Assembly: GCA_002914845.1 (NCBI GenBank)
Contig: JXTC01000102.1
Location: 599,018 to 663,017, forward strand
Direction of reading: 5' to 3'
DNA length: 64,000 bases
Source of the DNA: Trema orientale
Lineage: Eukaryota > Streptophyta > Magnoliopsida > Rosales > Cannabaceae
Positions 11,201-22,287 of the stretch are shown one piece after another. Each line of letters begins with the position of its first letter. Within the stretch, counting starts at the first letter, position 1. The position numbers and the translations under genes are program-made. A model generated the notes under the pieces. It was not told the origin of the DNA. It made no database searches and worked only from the letters and a program-made list of their open reading frames with translations.

Positions 11201-14191
11201 TTATGTATCAAAGATACATGTAATTTCATCTGATGTGTCTGACAGTACTGATGGAAGAAACGAAGAGAACGCGTCTGGAGAGAACAAACAGAACCCATTT
11301 CTATTGATTTCAGTTGGTGCAAAGCGGGTCCTAACTTCTTGGCTATTAAGAAATAGGAAGCCTTACAAGATGGAAGATACACCTGCTGGTGAGCAGCATA
11401 ATGCATCAGGAAATGGCAATTCATCTGAAATGACATCTTCCATGTCATTCCAGTGGCTGTCAACTGATGTGCCACCCAAGTATTCCAGTTCTGATAAATA
11501 TACCAGAAACACTGGGAAGATGATCGAACTAGCTGAGAATACGTCTAGTATGAAAGCCGATGAAGATGCAGAAGATGGGAAGATGGAGTTGAAATCCTGC
11601 ACTAGAGACAAATGTGAAGATGATTGGAGATACCTTGCTGTCACTGCTTTTCTGGTGAAATGTGCTGGTTCCAGGTTGTTGGAGATCCCTAGTATATTTG
11701 TCTTGCTTATTGTACTTTCACCTTGAATCTAATGTGATTCTTCTTATTCTTTTATTCCTTTCAGGTTAACTGTCTGCTTTGTTGTTGTCGCTTGTTCAGA
11801 TGCCACACTGACATTACGGGCTCTAGTCTTGCCCCATAGATTATGGTATTAATAAGGGAACCTATGTCTTGTTCGTGTAATGATTTTATTTAGCATTCGC
11901 CATGATTTTAGTTTATTTCTCTAACTGGCATTCTCTTTGACGTCTCTCATCACATTGTAGGTTTGATGTGGCATTGCTGGTTCCTCTATCATCACCAGTT
12001 TTAGCATTGCAGCATGTCATCATCCCAACATGTCTGTCTTCTAAAGGTTAGTCCATTCTTGTAATATTCAGGGAAAAACCAGTGCCATTGAAATTTCAAC
12101 TCTGCTTCTGTTAAGTGTGTGCTACTTGTACCTGGGAGCCAAAAGGGTACAAGTACTTATGAAATAAAGAGGCCTATTAATTTGTGTATATAATTTTTTA
12201 AGACTTCCATTCTGAGTCTTTTTTTTTTCCCCTCTAGCAATAATATGAAATAAAGAGGCCTATTCCATGTGAAAGCACATTCTAAATTTCTGTGTATATT
12301 TTTAAGTTTCTGTGTATATTTTTAAGTTTCTGTGTATATTTTTAAGTCTTCCGTTCTTAGTCTTTTTTTTTTCCCTCTAGCATTTCTATTGCTACTGTCA
12401 AATATCATTCATGGGAAACTTACAACATATAATTCTCCTTCTGGTTTGTGTGTCAAAATCTGAATGGTTAATTGGCCCTTGACTTGAATCTTTCTCTTTC
12501 TAGTTTTCACAGACCGAAGTTATGAGTATTTGTGATATACGTAGTAGATTTTGTAAATTTGATTCCATTTGTTTATTTTTATTATGTTTCTCTGGAGTAT
12601 TTTATTCTTATATATACGTCTCATTCACAGAGAAAATCAAGGATAGAAGTGTGTATATTGTCATTAGTGGAGCCACAGATGGAAGTATTGCCTTCTGGGA
12701 CTTAACTGAAAGTGTTGAAGCTTTTATGCGGCGGGTATCAGTTCTTCATGTGGAGAAGTTCATTGACTGTCAGAAACGGCCACGTACCGGAAGGGGAAGT
12801 CAGGGTGGAAGATGGTGGAGATCCCTGGGTAGTAGCATGTCAAAAAAGAGAGAATCTGGACCAGCTGCTAAACATAATCTCCTAAATTGTATTGAACATG
12901 GAATTTCATCAATGGAAAATAATTCTGACAGTAGCATGATGACTTCTCAATCTATTTATGTTGCCTCCGATAAGTTGGAATTTAATACAGATGATTCTTC
13001 ATCTGAGATATGCAAAATATGTCCTTTACATGTTTTGGAGAACAGTCACCAATCTGGCGTCAATTGTCTTCATGTTTCAGATGTGAACGGTTGCCAAAGT
13101 TCTGAGAGTGGTTTTATTTACAGTGTACTTAGTGGGGGTGATGACCAAGCCCTACACTGTCTTAGATTCGATTTGGAATTGTCATTAGCGGGACAGGAAG
13201 CTGAGACAATAACACCAGAAATCAAAAATTCAATTACTGGACTTGGAAACGCTAAGAATTTTGTTCAATCCTGCCAAAACCAGAAGAAAAATTATAGGAT
13301 CAGATTCTTAAGTCGTGATAAAGTCCTCTCAGCTCATACCTCTGCTGTAAAAGGTTAGTTCTGAGTATTTGAATGTCAACATTTCAATCTTCATGTAGAT
13401 TTACATCTCATACTAATGTGTTATCTCACAACACCAAAAAGAAAGCAAAACCTCTGCCAAGTGTTACAGGTGCCTGTTTGTCTTTTAATCTTTGCCTTTA
13501 ATCATTGCTCTTTTTTACCATCTTATTTGCTAGCGATGTCTTTGTAACTTAAGAACCAAATAGTCCGATGACGCCTGAAATTGTTGGATCACTTGGGTTG
13601 ATGTTTTCTATATGTGCTTAATATCAGTGATTCTTGCAAACCTTCCCTCTATTTAGCTTTATTAAGATTATACTTTTCTCCACACAAAAAGTAATTAAAT
13701 AAGTAATGAAAAATAAAATAAAATCACCCATCAGGTAAATTTAGTTCCATATAGTAGATCTATCAATGGTAACAAATTGAACTTTCAAGTTGCATTTTCT
13801 TATCAAATTTAATTTCATGAAGGTATTTGGACAGACGGCTCTTGGGTGTTTTCCACTGGTCTTGATCAGCGCATTCGGTGTTGGCGTCTTGAGGAGCAAG
13901 GTAAAATAACGGAGTACGCTTATGTGATCATTAGCGTGCCAGAGCCCGAAGCATTGGATGCCAGAGTCTGCAGCAGGTATATAACATGCTTTATATAGAA
14001 TCTTCCTTGGTGTTTGTCCTGATTGAAGAAAATTATATCATTTAAATAACCGAGTTCTTTATCATAAAGTTCATCATTTTTAACTCTATATTTCTTTCTT
14101 TTTTCAATGCAGGGGTTACTATCAGATTGCAGTAGCGGGCAGAGGAATGCAAATGGCTGAGTTCTCTGCATTTTGTAACATGGATCCATGA
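5242..14191 (+). CDS. WDR6: WDR6-type WD40 protein, tRNA 2'-O-methyltransferase partner
   Basis: Nineteen visible coding pieces: 5242-5398, 5538-5760 (runs into a gap), 6019-6101, 6481-6656, 6779-6896, 7061-7143, 7407-7613, 7991-8344, 8439-8610, 9348-9536, 9714-9923, 10013-10105, 10634-10848, 11120-11674, 11765-11845, 11961-12046, 12631-13353, 13823-13976, 14113-14191. About 1,319 codons are visible and phases agree at every junction outside the gap. WD40 blades are readable throughout, e.g. LVGHEGSIFRLTWSSNGAKL, LIVTAGEDCTCRVWGLDG and LGRGIWRCLYDPKFSILITA. The order and size match the plant WDR6/Rtt10 family (Arabidopsis At4g01860 type). In yeast and human, this protein partners the TRM7/FTSJ1 methyltransferase in modifying position 34 of tRNAs including tRNA-Phe. 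The N-terminus has a Ser run encoded by TCA repeats. Part of the first propeller is missing because of unsequenced bases. Confidence 0.88.
5761..5893. other. assembly gap (133 N)
   Basis: A run of N interrupts the second coding exon of the WDR6-type gene after residues QPHIGLGL. Reading resumes in a clean exon at 6019 (RSLLYSMRLWGDSLEALR). By recall of homologues, about 50-60 residues are missing, probably more than 133 bases of coding plus intron. The N count is therefore probably not the true length. Confidence 0.95.
7670..7692. repeat. (AT)n microsatellite
   Basis: About eleven AT units in an intron of the WDR6-type gene. Confidence 0.9.
12159..12383 (+). repeat. duplicated intron segment with 20 bp x 3 tandem array
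   Basis: In the WDR6 intron 12047-12630, the word ATGAAATAAAGAGGCCTATT occurs at 12159 and again at 12244. The downstream tail (TAAG-CTTCC to T-run to CCCTCTAGCA) also occurs twice, at about 12200 and 12342. The second copy holds three exact 20-base units, TTTCTGTGTATATTTTTAAG, at 12287, 12307 and 12327. This is a local duplication followed by slippage. Confidence 0.85.
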
Positions 14192-14420
14192 ACAAGAGAG
14201 ACTTATGCCCTTTGGCTTCTTTTGCGCACTCGGTCATTCCTGACATGGCCTTGGGTACTTTTCATTGCCCAGTTACTGGAAAATCTTCCTTCAACGTTGA
14301 CTTAAATTTATTGGTTCCTTATAATTGCTTATTCTTTTTCAAGTGCAAGAGATTCGTGCACTATCTTGACCTTTTGACCTGAAGGACTTTTCAGTGCCTG
14401 AAAGTACGTTAGATTGGGCA

Positions 14421-14426
14421 AATAAA
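14421..14426 (+). terminator. candidate poly(A) signal of WDR6-type gene
   Basis: An AATAAA hexamer lies 230 bases after the stop codon at 14191. Cleavage about 15-30 bases later would leave the 3' end close to the convergent LHCB1 transcript. Confidence 0.45.
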
Positions 14427-14627
14427 TTTGTAAATTTCAGGTTGGCTTTTCAAATCTGAGTTGTGCACTGTAATTCACAGCGAAATGTAACATTGTTTCC
14501 ATAGTAGCATGATTTTCTCCACCATGTCTATGCGTACAAGAGGACTTAAATTATATAATATTAAGAGGATAGGCAGATTTTTTTCTCTTTCTTCTGTTTT
14601 GTGTGGGTAGACGTGACTAGGTGGTTT

Positions 14628-15434
<807 letters not shown>

Positions 15435-15554
15435 CTAATTCCTTTTTGGAAGAGGAGGGAGGGTGGGCAGGCAGGCTGGCTGTGTGGGCTTTAATGAGAA
15501 GTAGGAGAGAGTGTCTGATGACTGAATGAGGAGGACTATGAGATGAGACCTCAA

Positions 15555-15675
15555 TTTTATATAGGGTCTGGTGAGGTCCACTATCCTATCTATGTGGATC
15601 TTCGTCCTTCTTCTGATTGGTTGGTGGAATAATGGCAGTGATTTAAAGGATCCAGCTTAGCTCGCCGTCCAATCA
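15555..15675 (-). promoter_or_regulatory. LHCB1 promoter: CCAAT, GATA pair, TATA box
   Basis: Read on the minus strand, a TATA box CTATATAAAA sits at 15564-15555, about 130 bases before the ATG. Two GATA words lie at 15590-15582, a CCAATCA box at about 15620-15614, and a second ATTGG-type box near 15670. CCAAT, GATA and TATA in this order is the known architecture of light-regulated Lhcb (Cab) promoters. Confidence 0.7.
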
Positions 15676-15725
15676 ATGAGGACTATCCTGGATTATGTTC
15701 ACTTCAAATCATAATGAGCTTACCC

Positions 15726-18700
15726 TCTATCCAACTTGTGTTGTTGTTTAAATAGTTTTAAGAGCTGAAAGGCCTTCTCCTCTTTCTACGTCATTGGCGT
15801 AACGATTTGCCATTTGAGTGAGAAGCTTGTTACTAAAAACTCGCGGTTTTTTAAATGTAAATCGAATGCCAATAAGTATAAGAACTTAACAATGGCTTAA
15901 GGATAAAACTTAGGTGCCAACTTTATCATAGCGAATAATTTATCATATTTGTTTTGGAGGTATGGAATATTCATTTTATAAGTGTGTATCTTATCAATTG
16001 AAGAATTACACTAGACTCCCCTTAAAAAACAATAAATAACATAGGAAAGAATAACAATAGAAATTTCAGTGATTCCATCATTGTTCATAGCATAATAAGC
16101 ATAAATGCCCGGATTAAAAAATATATATACCAAAAATATATAAATAAATAAAAATGGGACCATAAAGAGTGCAAAGATTTTAGTTGACGTGTGTTTTCTT
16201 TAATATTTGTTGACGTGTCATAGAAAGTTGTGATTATTTTAGGGCGTTGGAGACCAAATAAATCTTAGCAAATTGGTTCCCAATTAAGTGACAACCAAAG
16301 AGTTATAACTTTTTTTTACGCATTTGTTTTTGTATTGTTCATCTTCTTCCACTCCCAACACAAGGTCGCAAAACAGAATGGTTTTTACTTTATCCCGTCT
16401 TTTTCTATTTAAGAAGAAATAAGAGCCCACATAGCTTTAGAAGATACAAAAATATGGAGGCGTACAGGGCTAGATAACAGCAATGGCTATTTATCATTGG
16501 AAAATTGGAGTACCATACAAAAATTCTATGGCCCCACTAATTTAAAATTAGAAGAAAAAAAAAGAGAGAGAAAAAAGAGAGAGTAAAATAAATAGTAGTT
16601 TGGTTGAAGTGATGCCGTTCTTGTCTTGTTATCGTTCAATATTGTTTTTGAGTTTCACTTGTGGGATCTCTCTATTCTCACCAATGGGGCAATAAATTAA
16701 ATGCATCACCTAATCTCGAATTAAATTAAATGAACACGACAATAGAGGCTCATCACTAATAAATCCAACTGGGTACTGAACAAAATTAGATGCGGACATC
16801 CACGCCAAGCTGGTGATGAACATCATCGTCCACATCATGCCTTCTTTTTTTTTTTTAAAGAACTTTTGGTGAACCAAAGTCATGTGTTCATAACTATTTT
16901 TTTTTTCCAATCAATAGAAAAAAAACCATTTCATATAACAAGCTGAATAGGCTTTTTTTGGGTTATGAATTTCGATATCAATTCAACGTGGACTAGTCTA
17001 ACACATGACATGATTTGTCAAAAAGTATGTAATGTACAAATAATAATTATGAAGCGGGATCTTCACCTTAAGCTTCGTCAGTCTCACCCAACGTTTTGTG
17101 CACTGACAAGTGACAGGTCATCTCACCAACCGCGTAGGACCGGCACGTGGCAGTCAATTGTAGTGTCGACTGTGCACCCAAGCTTTTGGGAAAATGCTTT
17201 GTCCTTTGTTATAAGTCGTAAGTAAGGTAAGAGCATAGCATAGCATATATAATATTGTATTACTAGTGTATTTGCTTTGCTTTGTTTTGTTGTAATAGTA
17301 AAAAGTCTTAATCCTGATTCTGGGCAGTATAGGCTTTTATCCCTTTTCTTTTTTGCCTCTTGTGGGTGGAAACCTCACCTAGCTCTGCCCCTAACAAATC
17401 CCAACTGCCCCACTTTCTCAGCTGCTACGCCACGTCATCCCAGCACCACCCCATACCTTTGGCTTCATGGCTTTCACGGCTTCACGGCTCCACGGCTCCA
17501 CTTCTTCGGCTACTTCTTGGTTGGTAGTTTGGTTGGTTGAGAGTCGAGACCGAGTGAGTGCCAATTGAGAACTACTAATACTACTGGTTCAAACTTGATA
17601 CTGTATATAGAGTCGTCTCGTAGCCACTAATATGGTTGAGTTAGCCTTCAACCTTAAACCAAAAAAGGTCAACAACAAAGATGAGAGCAATTTGTTTGGT
17701 TGGTTGCCAAACACTGTCGTTTCACTCTCAACTCTAAACCTCCAAAAACATCATTACAATTGTCAAACTCCGTGTCTAATATTTTATTTTGCTATTGTGA
17801 TATATATACTATTCAAACCTGTGATTATAAGGCTGTAATTGAGGATTACCAAACCCACCTAAAAGGCTATGCAGTATGCAAATGCTTCTATACGTTCTAA
17901 CTTCTTCCTAATTTTTGTTCGTGCATTATTAGTCTTCAGAATGTTCTACTGCATGGAACTAGAAATTAGTGTAGCAAAATTTTCATATTCCCTATTATTA
18001 TATAGGAATCCTCAGGTGTGATCAATGCATGCAATCCAATCCTTAACTTGTACTGAGAATTCAATTATTTTCTACATATTTTGAAGGAAAAAAAAAATAG
18101 TACTGTAACGGAAATGGAAGAATTGTTAGATTATATCCCAAATGCTTTTATTCTTTTGTAAAGTAGTTCCAATCCACAATATTATGAATAAAAAGGACAA
18201 ATCATTAATTAGGACCCTACTTTTCAGAGGAGGCAGTGGGAATTGTAGTGTCCATATACTCTTTATTGTCATAAAAAATGAATGGGGCAAACAGTATAAT
18301 CAAAACCTACAAGGCACATGACATCAACATGGGCATGTGTTTGTTTGCTTACATTTGAATCCAATATGAAAAGTTTGAAAACTATAATAATATCGTACAA
18401 CTCTCATCCATTAGATTTGTTACGACGAATAAACTAATATATATAGTTGCTAATTCAGTAGGTATTTTTTTTTATCTATGTATAAATATTTTTTTTTGAC
18501 TGTTGGATCATCATCTAATAGTGATCCAATAGTTATAATGAAATGCATAAAAAGACGTACATTATTAATGTTATTTCTCTCTCTTATCTTGTACCGTAAA
18601 AAAAATGTGCATAATAAATTTTCATTAGCCAAAATGATACCCTATGTATAGGTAAAAAATAAAAAAATACTTACTAAATTAGTGCTATATATATATGTGT

Positions 18701-19985
18701 GGGAATTTTAATTTCTGATGATCTGACTATTAAGATTTGAAATTTCTTGCAAATTTCTCACATTTTTTTCCTTAGCCCAATTCCTACCTCAAAATACCCC
18801 AATTACTAATTGTGAAAGCTATTAGACGCTCGGTGAGCCGCCAATATGGATTCGTAATTTTAACAGCGAAAGATTGAGTTGGGAATAGAATATAGATTTC
18901 TCTTCTGCGTTTGCTTCGATATTTCCAGCTCACTGTGTACATTGTTTTGCCACTTTCAACTGTTTTGTCGGTAGCATTTCTAAGACTAAAATACCACTGC
19001 CTGCCTTTTCTCAAATGAGGAGACCCAGCCCACCCCAACCCTCCCAATCCATCGCACAAGGGTATTTCAGGTATTTCAATATATCATTAATTCGAAACTC
19101 ATGCTTCATGCTTGCTCCGGTGTCAAGTAATATTTATTGCACATTTACATCCACAATCCGGATATTTATTCATTTCCATATATTCATCCATTTTATGGAC
19201 CTTTTTTTTAAATAAGTAAATGAATACAATTTAAACAATAAGAATAACATAGTAAATAGTAATATTGCAAAGTAGATGTTGTGAGATCATGCCTAACCAA
19301 TCAAAGCTTCTTAAAATTACCTCTACAATACAATTCTAATTTTATGGGATTTCATACCATATCGAGGTGTGGTTGACAAGTCAAAAAATGTATAAGGATC
19401 AAATTCATGTCCTCATTCACTAACCATAATCTTCGCCCCTAGTATTAATCTTTAAGTAAATAATAATTCCTTAAAAAAAATATTGTTTTGAATTAGATTG
19501 GTATTCTAATATTACTATAAAAAAAAAAAAAAAGAGAGAGAGAGAGAGAGAAAAAAAAAAATTGAAAATGACAGAGCAGCAGTAATTACTAATGAGTAAA
19601 AATAATTGGAGTGAGTCGAGAATAGCAGAGCCGAGCCGATAGGTGAAAAGCAAGCCATCGAAGCCGAGAACCGGTTAGGGTTGGTGAATGACCGGGTGGT
19701 AGCGGTAATACCTAAGCAGGAAAAAAGCGAAAGGCTTGAAAGAAGAGAGAGTATCCATATGATATGATATGAGGGCAGAATTATAGTAGAAAACGTCATT
19801 TTGAAATTTATAAGTTAATGCCACCAACCCCTCCCCCCGATAATCTCATCCCTAGATTTGAATTGACGAGAATCGAACGGCTATGAGTTAAGAGTGAGTT
19901 TGAGAATGAGATCCGAGTTTCCGTAAATGAAAAGGCAATAAAACCGACGGGTCCGGTCAGCGGTGAGGGGAGAGTGTTTGGGGTC
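15726..19985. other. gene-free spacer
   Basis: About 4.3 kb with no convincing coding sequence. It is AT-rich with A/T homopolymers, a purine tract near 16550, GC-richer patches near 17060-17200 and 17370-17530 (the latter with short CACGGCTTC-like words), and a MITE at 18452-18681. The last 200 bases are the proximal promoter of the SAM synthetase gene. Open frames here are short and lack recognisable protein features. Confidence 0.6.
18452..18681. mobile_element. MITE, family B copy 1
   Basis: A 230-base AT-rich element with terminal inverted repeats ATTCAGTAGGTATTTTTTTT (left) and, on the opposite strand, AATTTAGTAAGTATTTTTTT (right). The interior (GATCATCATCTAATAGTGAT, then GTACATTATTAATGTTAT) matches the copy at 38588-38790 in order. 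Non-coding. Confidence 0.75.
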
Positions 19986-19993
19986 TATAAATA
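19986..19993 (+). promoter_or_regulatory. TATA box of the SAM synthetase gene
   Basis: TATAAATA in a GC-richer context, about 170 bases before the leader-intron donor and 1.1 kb before the ATG. Transcription would start near 20015-20025. Confidence 0.7.
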
Positions 19994-20161
19994 AGGGGCT
20001 AAGAAGGTAACAAAGGGTGCGAGTCTCGTCGAGCTACTAGTAACCTTAAGGAAGGAGGGGGGGTCTGGTAAAGGGTTCGAGAGAGCAAAACCTATCACTC
20101 ACAGATCTGCGCCCCATTATTTTTTTGCTCTTTCATTTCATTCCACTCCGCTCCGCTCTAG

Positions 20162-21094
20162 GTACGCCCATCTCTTCTCCTTCTCTTTCTCTTTCTCTTT
20201 CTCTTTCTCTTTCTCTTTTTCATTCTCAATATGGAGTCTTCTTGTCACTCTGTCTCGTCTTTTCTTAGATTTGGTTTTCTTTCTATTTTGGTATTTTGTG
20301 GTTTCTAGTCTTTCTTAGTGTGAAATGTTTGTAGATCTGGTTTGTTTGATTTGATTTGGCCTCTTAAAGATCTGACTAATGAATTCAACATTATTGTTAT
20401 TATTACCATTGTCTCCATTCTCTGAATTATAATTCAGAAAGTCTCGGTGTGGACTATATCTTATTTGTCATTTTTCAGCGGTAGTAGATCGATCTGGTTA
20501 ATGGGTATATGTTTATTTTTCATCAAACAATAAATTAGACATAGACATTGAATGGAAAGGAAAAACAAATCTTGGGTCACAAGTCTTTTCCATATGGATA
20601 GCAGACTATGTCTGTGATTTATGCAGGGGGTTTAGATTCTTACTTCGTTTTTGTTTTGATATTTTCATTTTTCATTTCTTTTTTTGACAATTAGAATCTT
20701 GCTAGTATAGTTCCTTTTGTTTACCCCTATTATTGCTATCTTCTTTTAAGCATATAGACTTTTTGTAAAGGTTGACGTTCTCATGGGATTTGTATTTGTA
20801 TTGTTACTGTAGAGAATGAGGATCTATCCTCCTGTAAGGATATTTTATTTTATTTCTACCTATTTTTCTCATTTTGTTCGATGCTTTGTTGTTTTATTTT
20901 ATCTTATATTCTGTATTCCATATTCTATATATCTTTCCTTTATCTGTGTATCACAAGAAAGAATATAACACGTGAAGCGTATGCTGTACTTTTTTTTGTT
21001 CTGCAAAAGATCCTTTTTTGTTCTGGAAAATATCCTTCTTATGTCTCTGCTTGTCTTGATATTTAAACGGCTTGGTAACAAACTTTGAATTCAG
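20162..21094 (+). other. 5' leader intron of the SAM synthetase gene
   Basis: The donor CTCTAG/GTACGC and acceptor GAATTCAG/ATTGAAAG bracket a 933-base T-rich intron wholly in the 5' UTR. The short second leader exon (21095-21102) precedes the ATG. Leader introns of this kind are common in highly expressed plant genes and often raise expression. Confidence 0.75.
20181..20220 (+). repeat. (TTCTCT)n microsatellite
   Basis: About six hexamer units just inside the leader intron of the SAM synthetase gene. It is a pyrimidine tract on the transcribed sense strand. Confidence 0.9.
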
Positions 21095-21102
21095 ATTGAA
21101 AG

Positions 21103-22287
21103 ATGGCAGACACCTTCCTATTCACCTCCGAGTCCGTAAATGAGGGTCACCCCGACAAGCTCTGCGACCAGATCTCTGATGCCGTGCTCGACGCCTGCCT
21201 TGCCCAGGACCCTGACAGCAAGGTCGCATGCGAGACATGCACCAAGACTAACATGGTCATGGTCTTCGGAGAGATCACTACCAAGGCCAACGTAGACTAT
21301 GAGAAGATCGTCCGCGACACTTGCCGCTCCATTGGATTCGTTTCCGATGATGTTGGTCTCGATGCTGACAACTGCAAGGTCCTGGTTAACATTGAACAGC
21401 AGAGCCCTGATATCGCCCAGGGTGTCCATGGCCACTTTACCAAGCGCCCTGAGGAGATTGGTGCTGGTGACCAGGGTCACATGTTTGGTTATGCCACTGA
21501 TGAGACTCCTGAGCTGATGCCACTTAGCCACGTCCTGGCTACCAAGCTTGGGGCTCGCCTCACCGAGGTCAGGAAGAATGGCACCTGCCCCTGGCTGAGA
21601 CCTGATGGTAAGACCCAGGTGACTGTTGAGTACTTAAATGAGGATGGAGCCAGGGTTCCTGTCCGCGTGCACACTGTCCTTATCTCCACCCAGCACGATG
21701 AGACTGTTACAAATGATGAAATTGCTGCTGACCTCAAGGAACATGTCATCAAGCCCGTCATCCCTGAGAAGTACCTCGATGAGAAGACCATCTTCCACTT
21801 GAACCCTTCAGGCCGCTTTGTCATTGGTGGTCCTCACGGTGATGCAGGTCTCACTGGTCGTAAGATCATCATTGACACCTACGGTGGTTGGGGAGCCCAT
21901 GGTGGTGGTGCTTTCTCTGGCAAGGACCCTACCAAGGTGGACAGAAGTGGAGCCTACATTGTCAGGCAGGCAGCCAAGAGTATTGTGGCAAGCGGATTAG
22001 CTCGCAGGTGCATTGTCCAGGTCTCCTACGCCATTGGTGTGCCCGAACCCTTGTCTGTCTTTGTTGACACGTACACAACTGGAAAGATTCCGGACAAGGA
22101 GATCCTCCAAATTGTCAAGGAAAACTTCGACTTCAGGCCTGGAATGATCACTATTAACCTGGACCTCAAGAGGGGTGGCAACGGCAGGTTCCTAAAGACA
22201 GCTGCCTATGGACACTTCGGAAGGGATGACCCAGACTTCACCTGGGAGGTTGTGAAGCCCCTCAAGTGGGAGAAGCCTCAGTCTTAA
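21103..22287 (+). CDS. SAMS: S-adenosylmethionine synthetase
   Basis: An intronless coding region of 394 residues, the normal plant length (393-396). The enzyme joins ATP and methionine to make S-adenosylmethionine in the cytosol, the donor for methylation and the precursor of ethylene and polyamines. Visible signatures are [19 protein letters not shown] near the N-terminus, [18 protein letters not shown] (methionine synthetase signature 1), and [19 protein letters not shown] (signature 2, phosphate-binding loop). The start ATG is the first after the leader-intron acceptor and gives the family's [19 protein letters not shown]. Codon use is richer in G/C at third positions than that of its neighbours, as often seen in highly expressed plant genes. 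Confidence 0.98.
   Translation: MADTFLFTSESVNEGHPDKLCDQISDAVLDACLAQDPDSKVACETCTKTNMVMVFGEITTKANVDYEKIVRDTCRSIGFVSDDVGLDADNCKVLVNIEQQSPDIAQGVHGHFTKRPEEIGAGDQGHMFGYATDETPELMPLSHVLATKLGARLTEVRKNGTCPWLRPDGKTQVTVEYLNEDGARVPVRVHTVLISTQHDETVTNDEIAADLKEHVIKPVIPEKYLDEKTIFHLNPSGRFVIGGPHGDAGLTGRKIIIDTYGGWGAHGGGAFSGKDPTKVDRSGAYIVRQAAKSIVASGLARRCIVQVSYAIGVPEPLSVFVDTYTTGKIPDKEILQIVKENFDFRPGMITINLDLKRGGNGRFLKTAAYGHFGRDDPDFTWEVVKPLKWEKPQS

Noticed and set aside
17277-17838. Small open frames in the 17.3-17.9 kb patch
   Set aside because: No splice structure, conserved pattern or plausible promoter. The slightly higher GC alone is not evidence for a gene.
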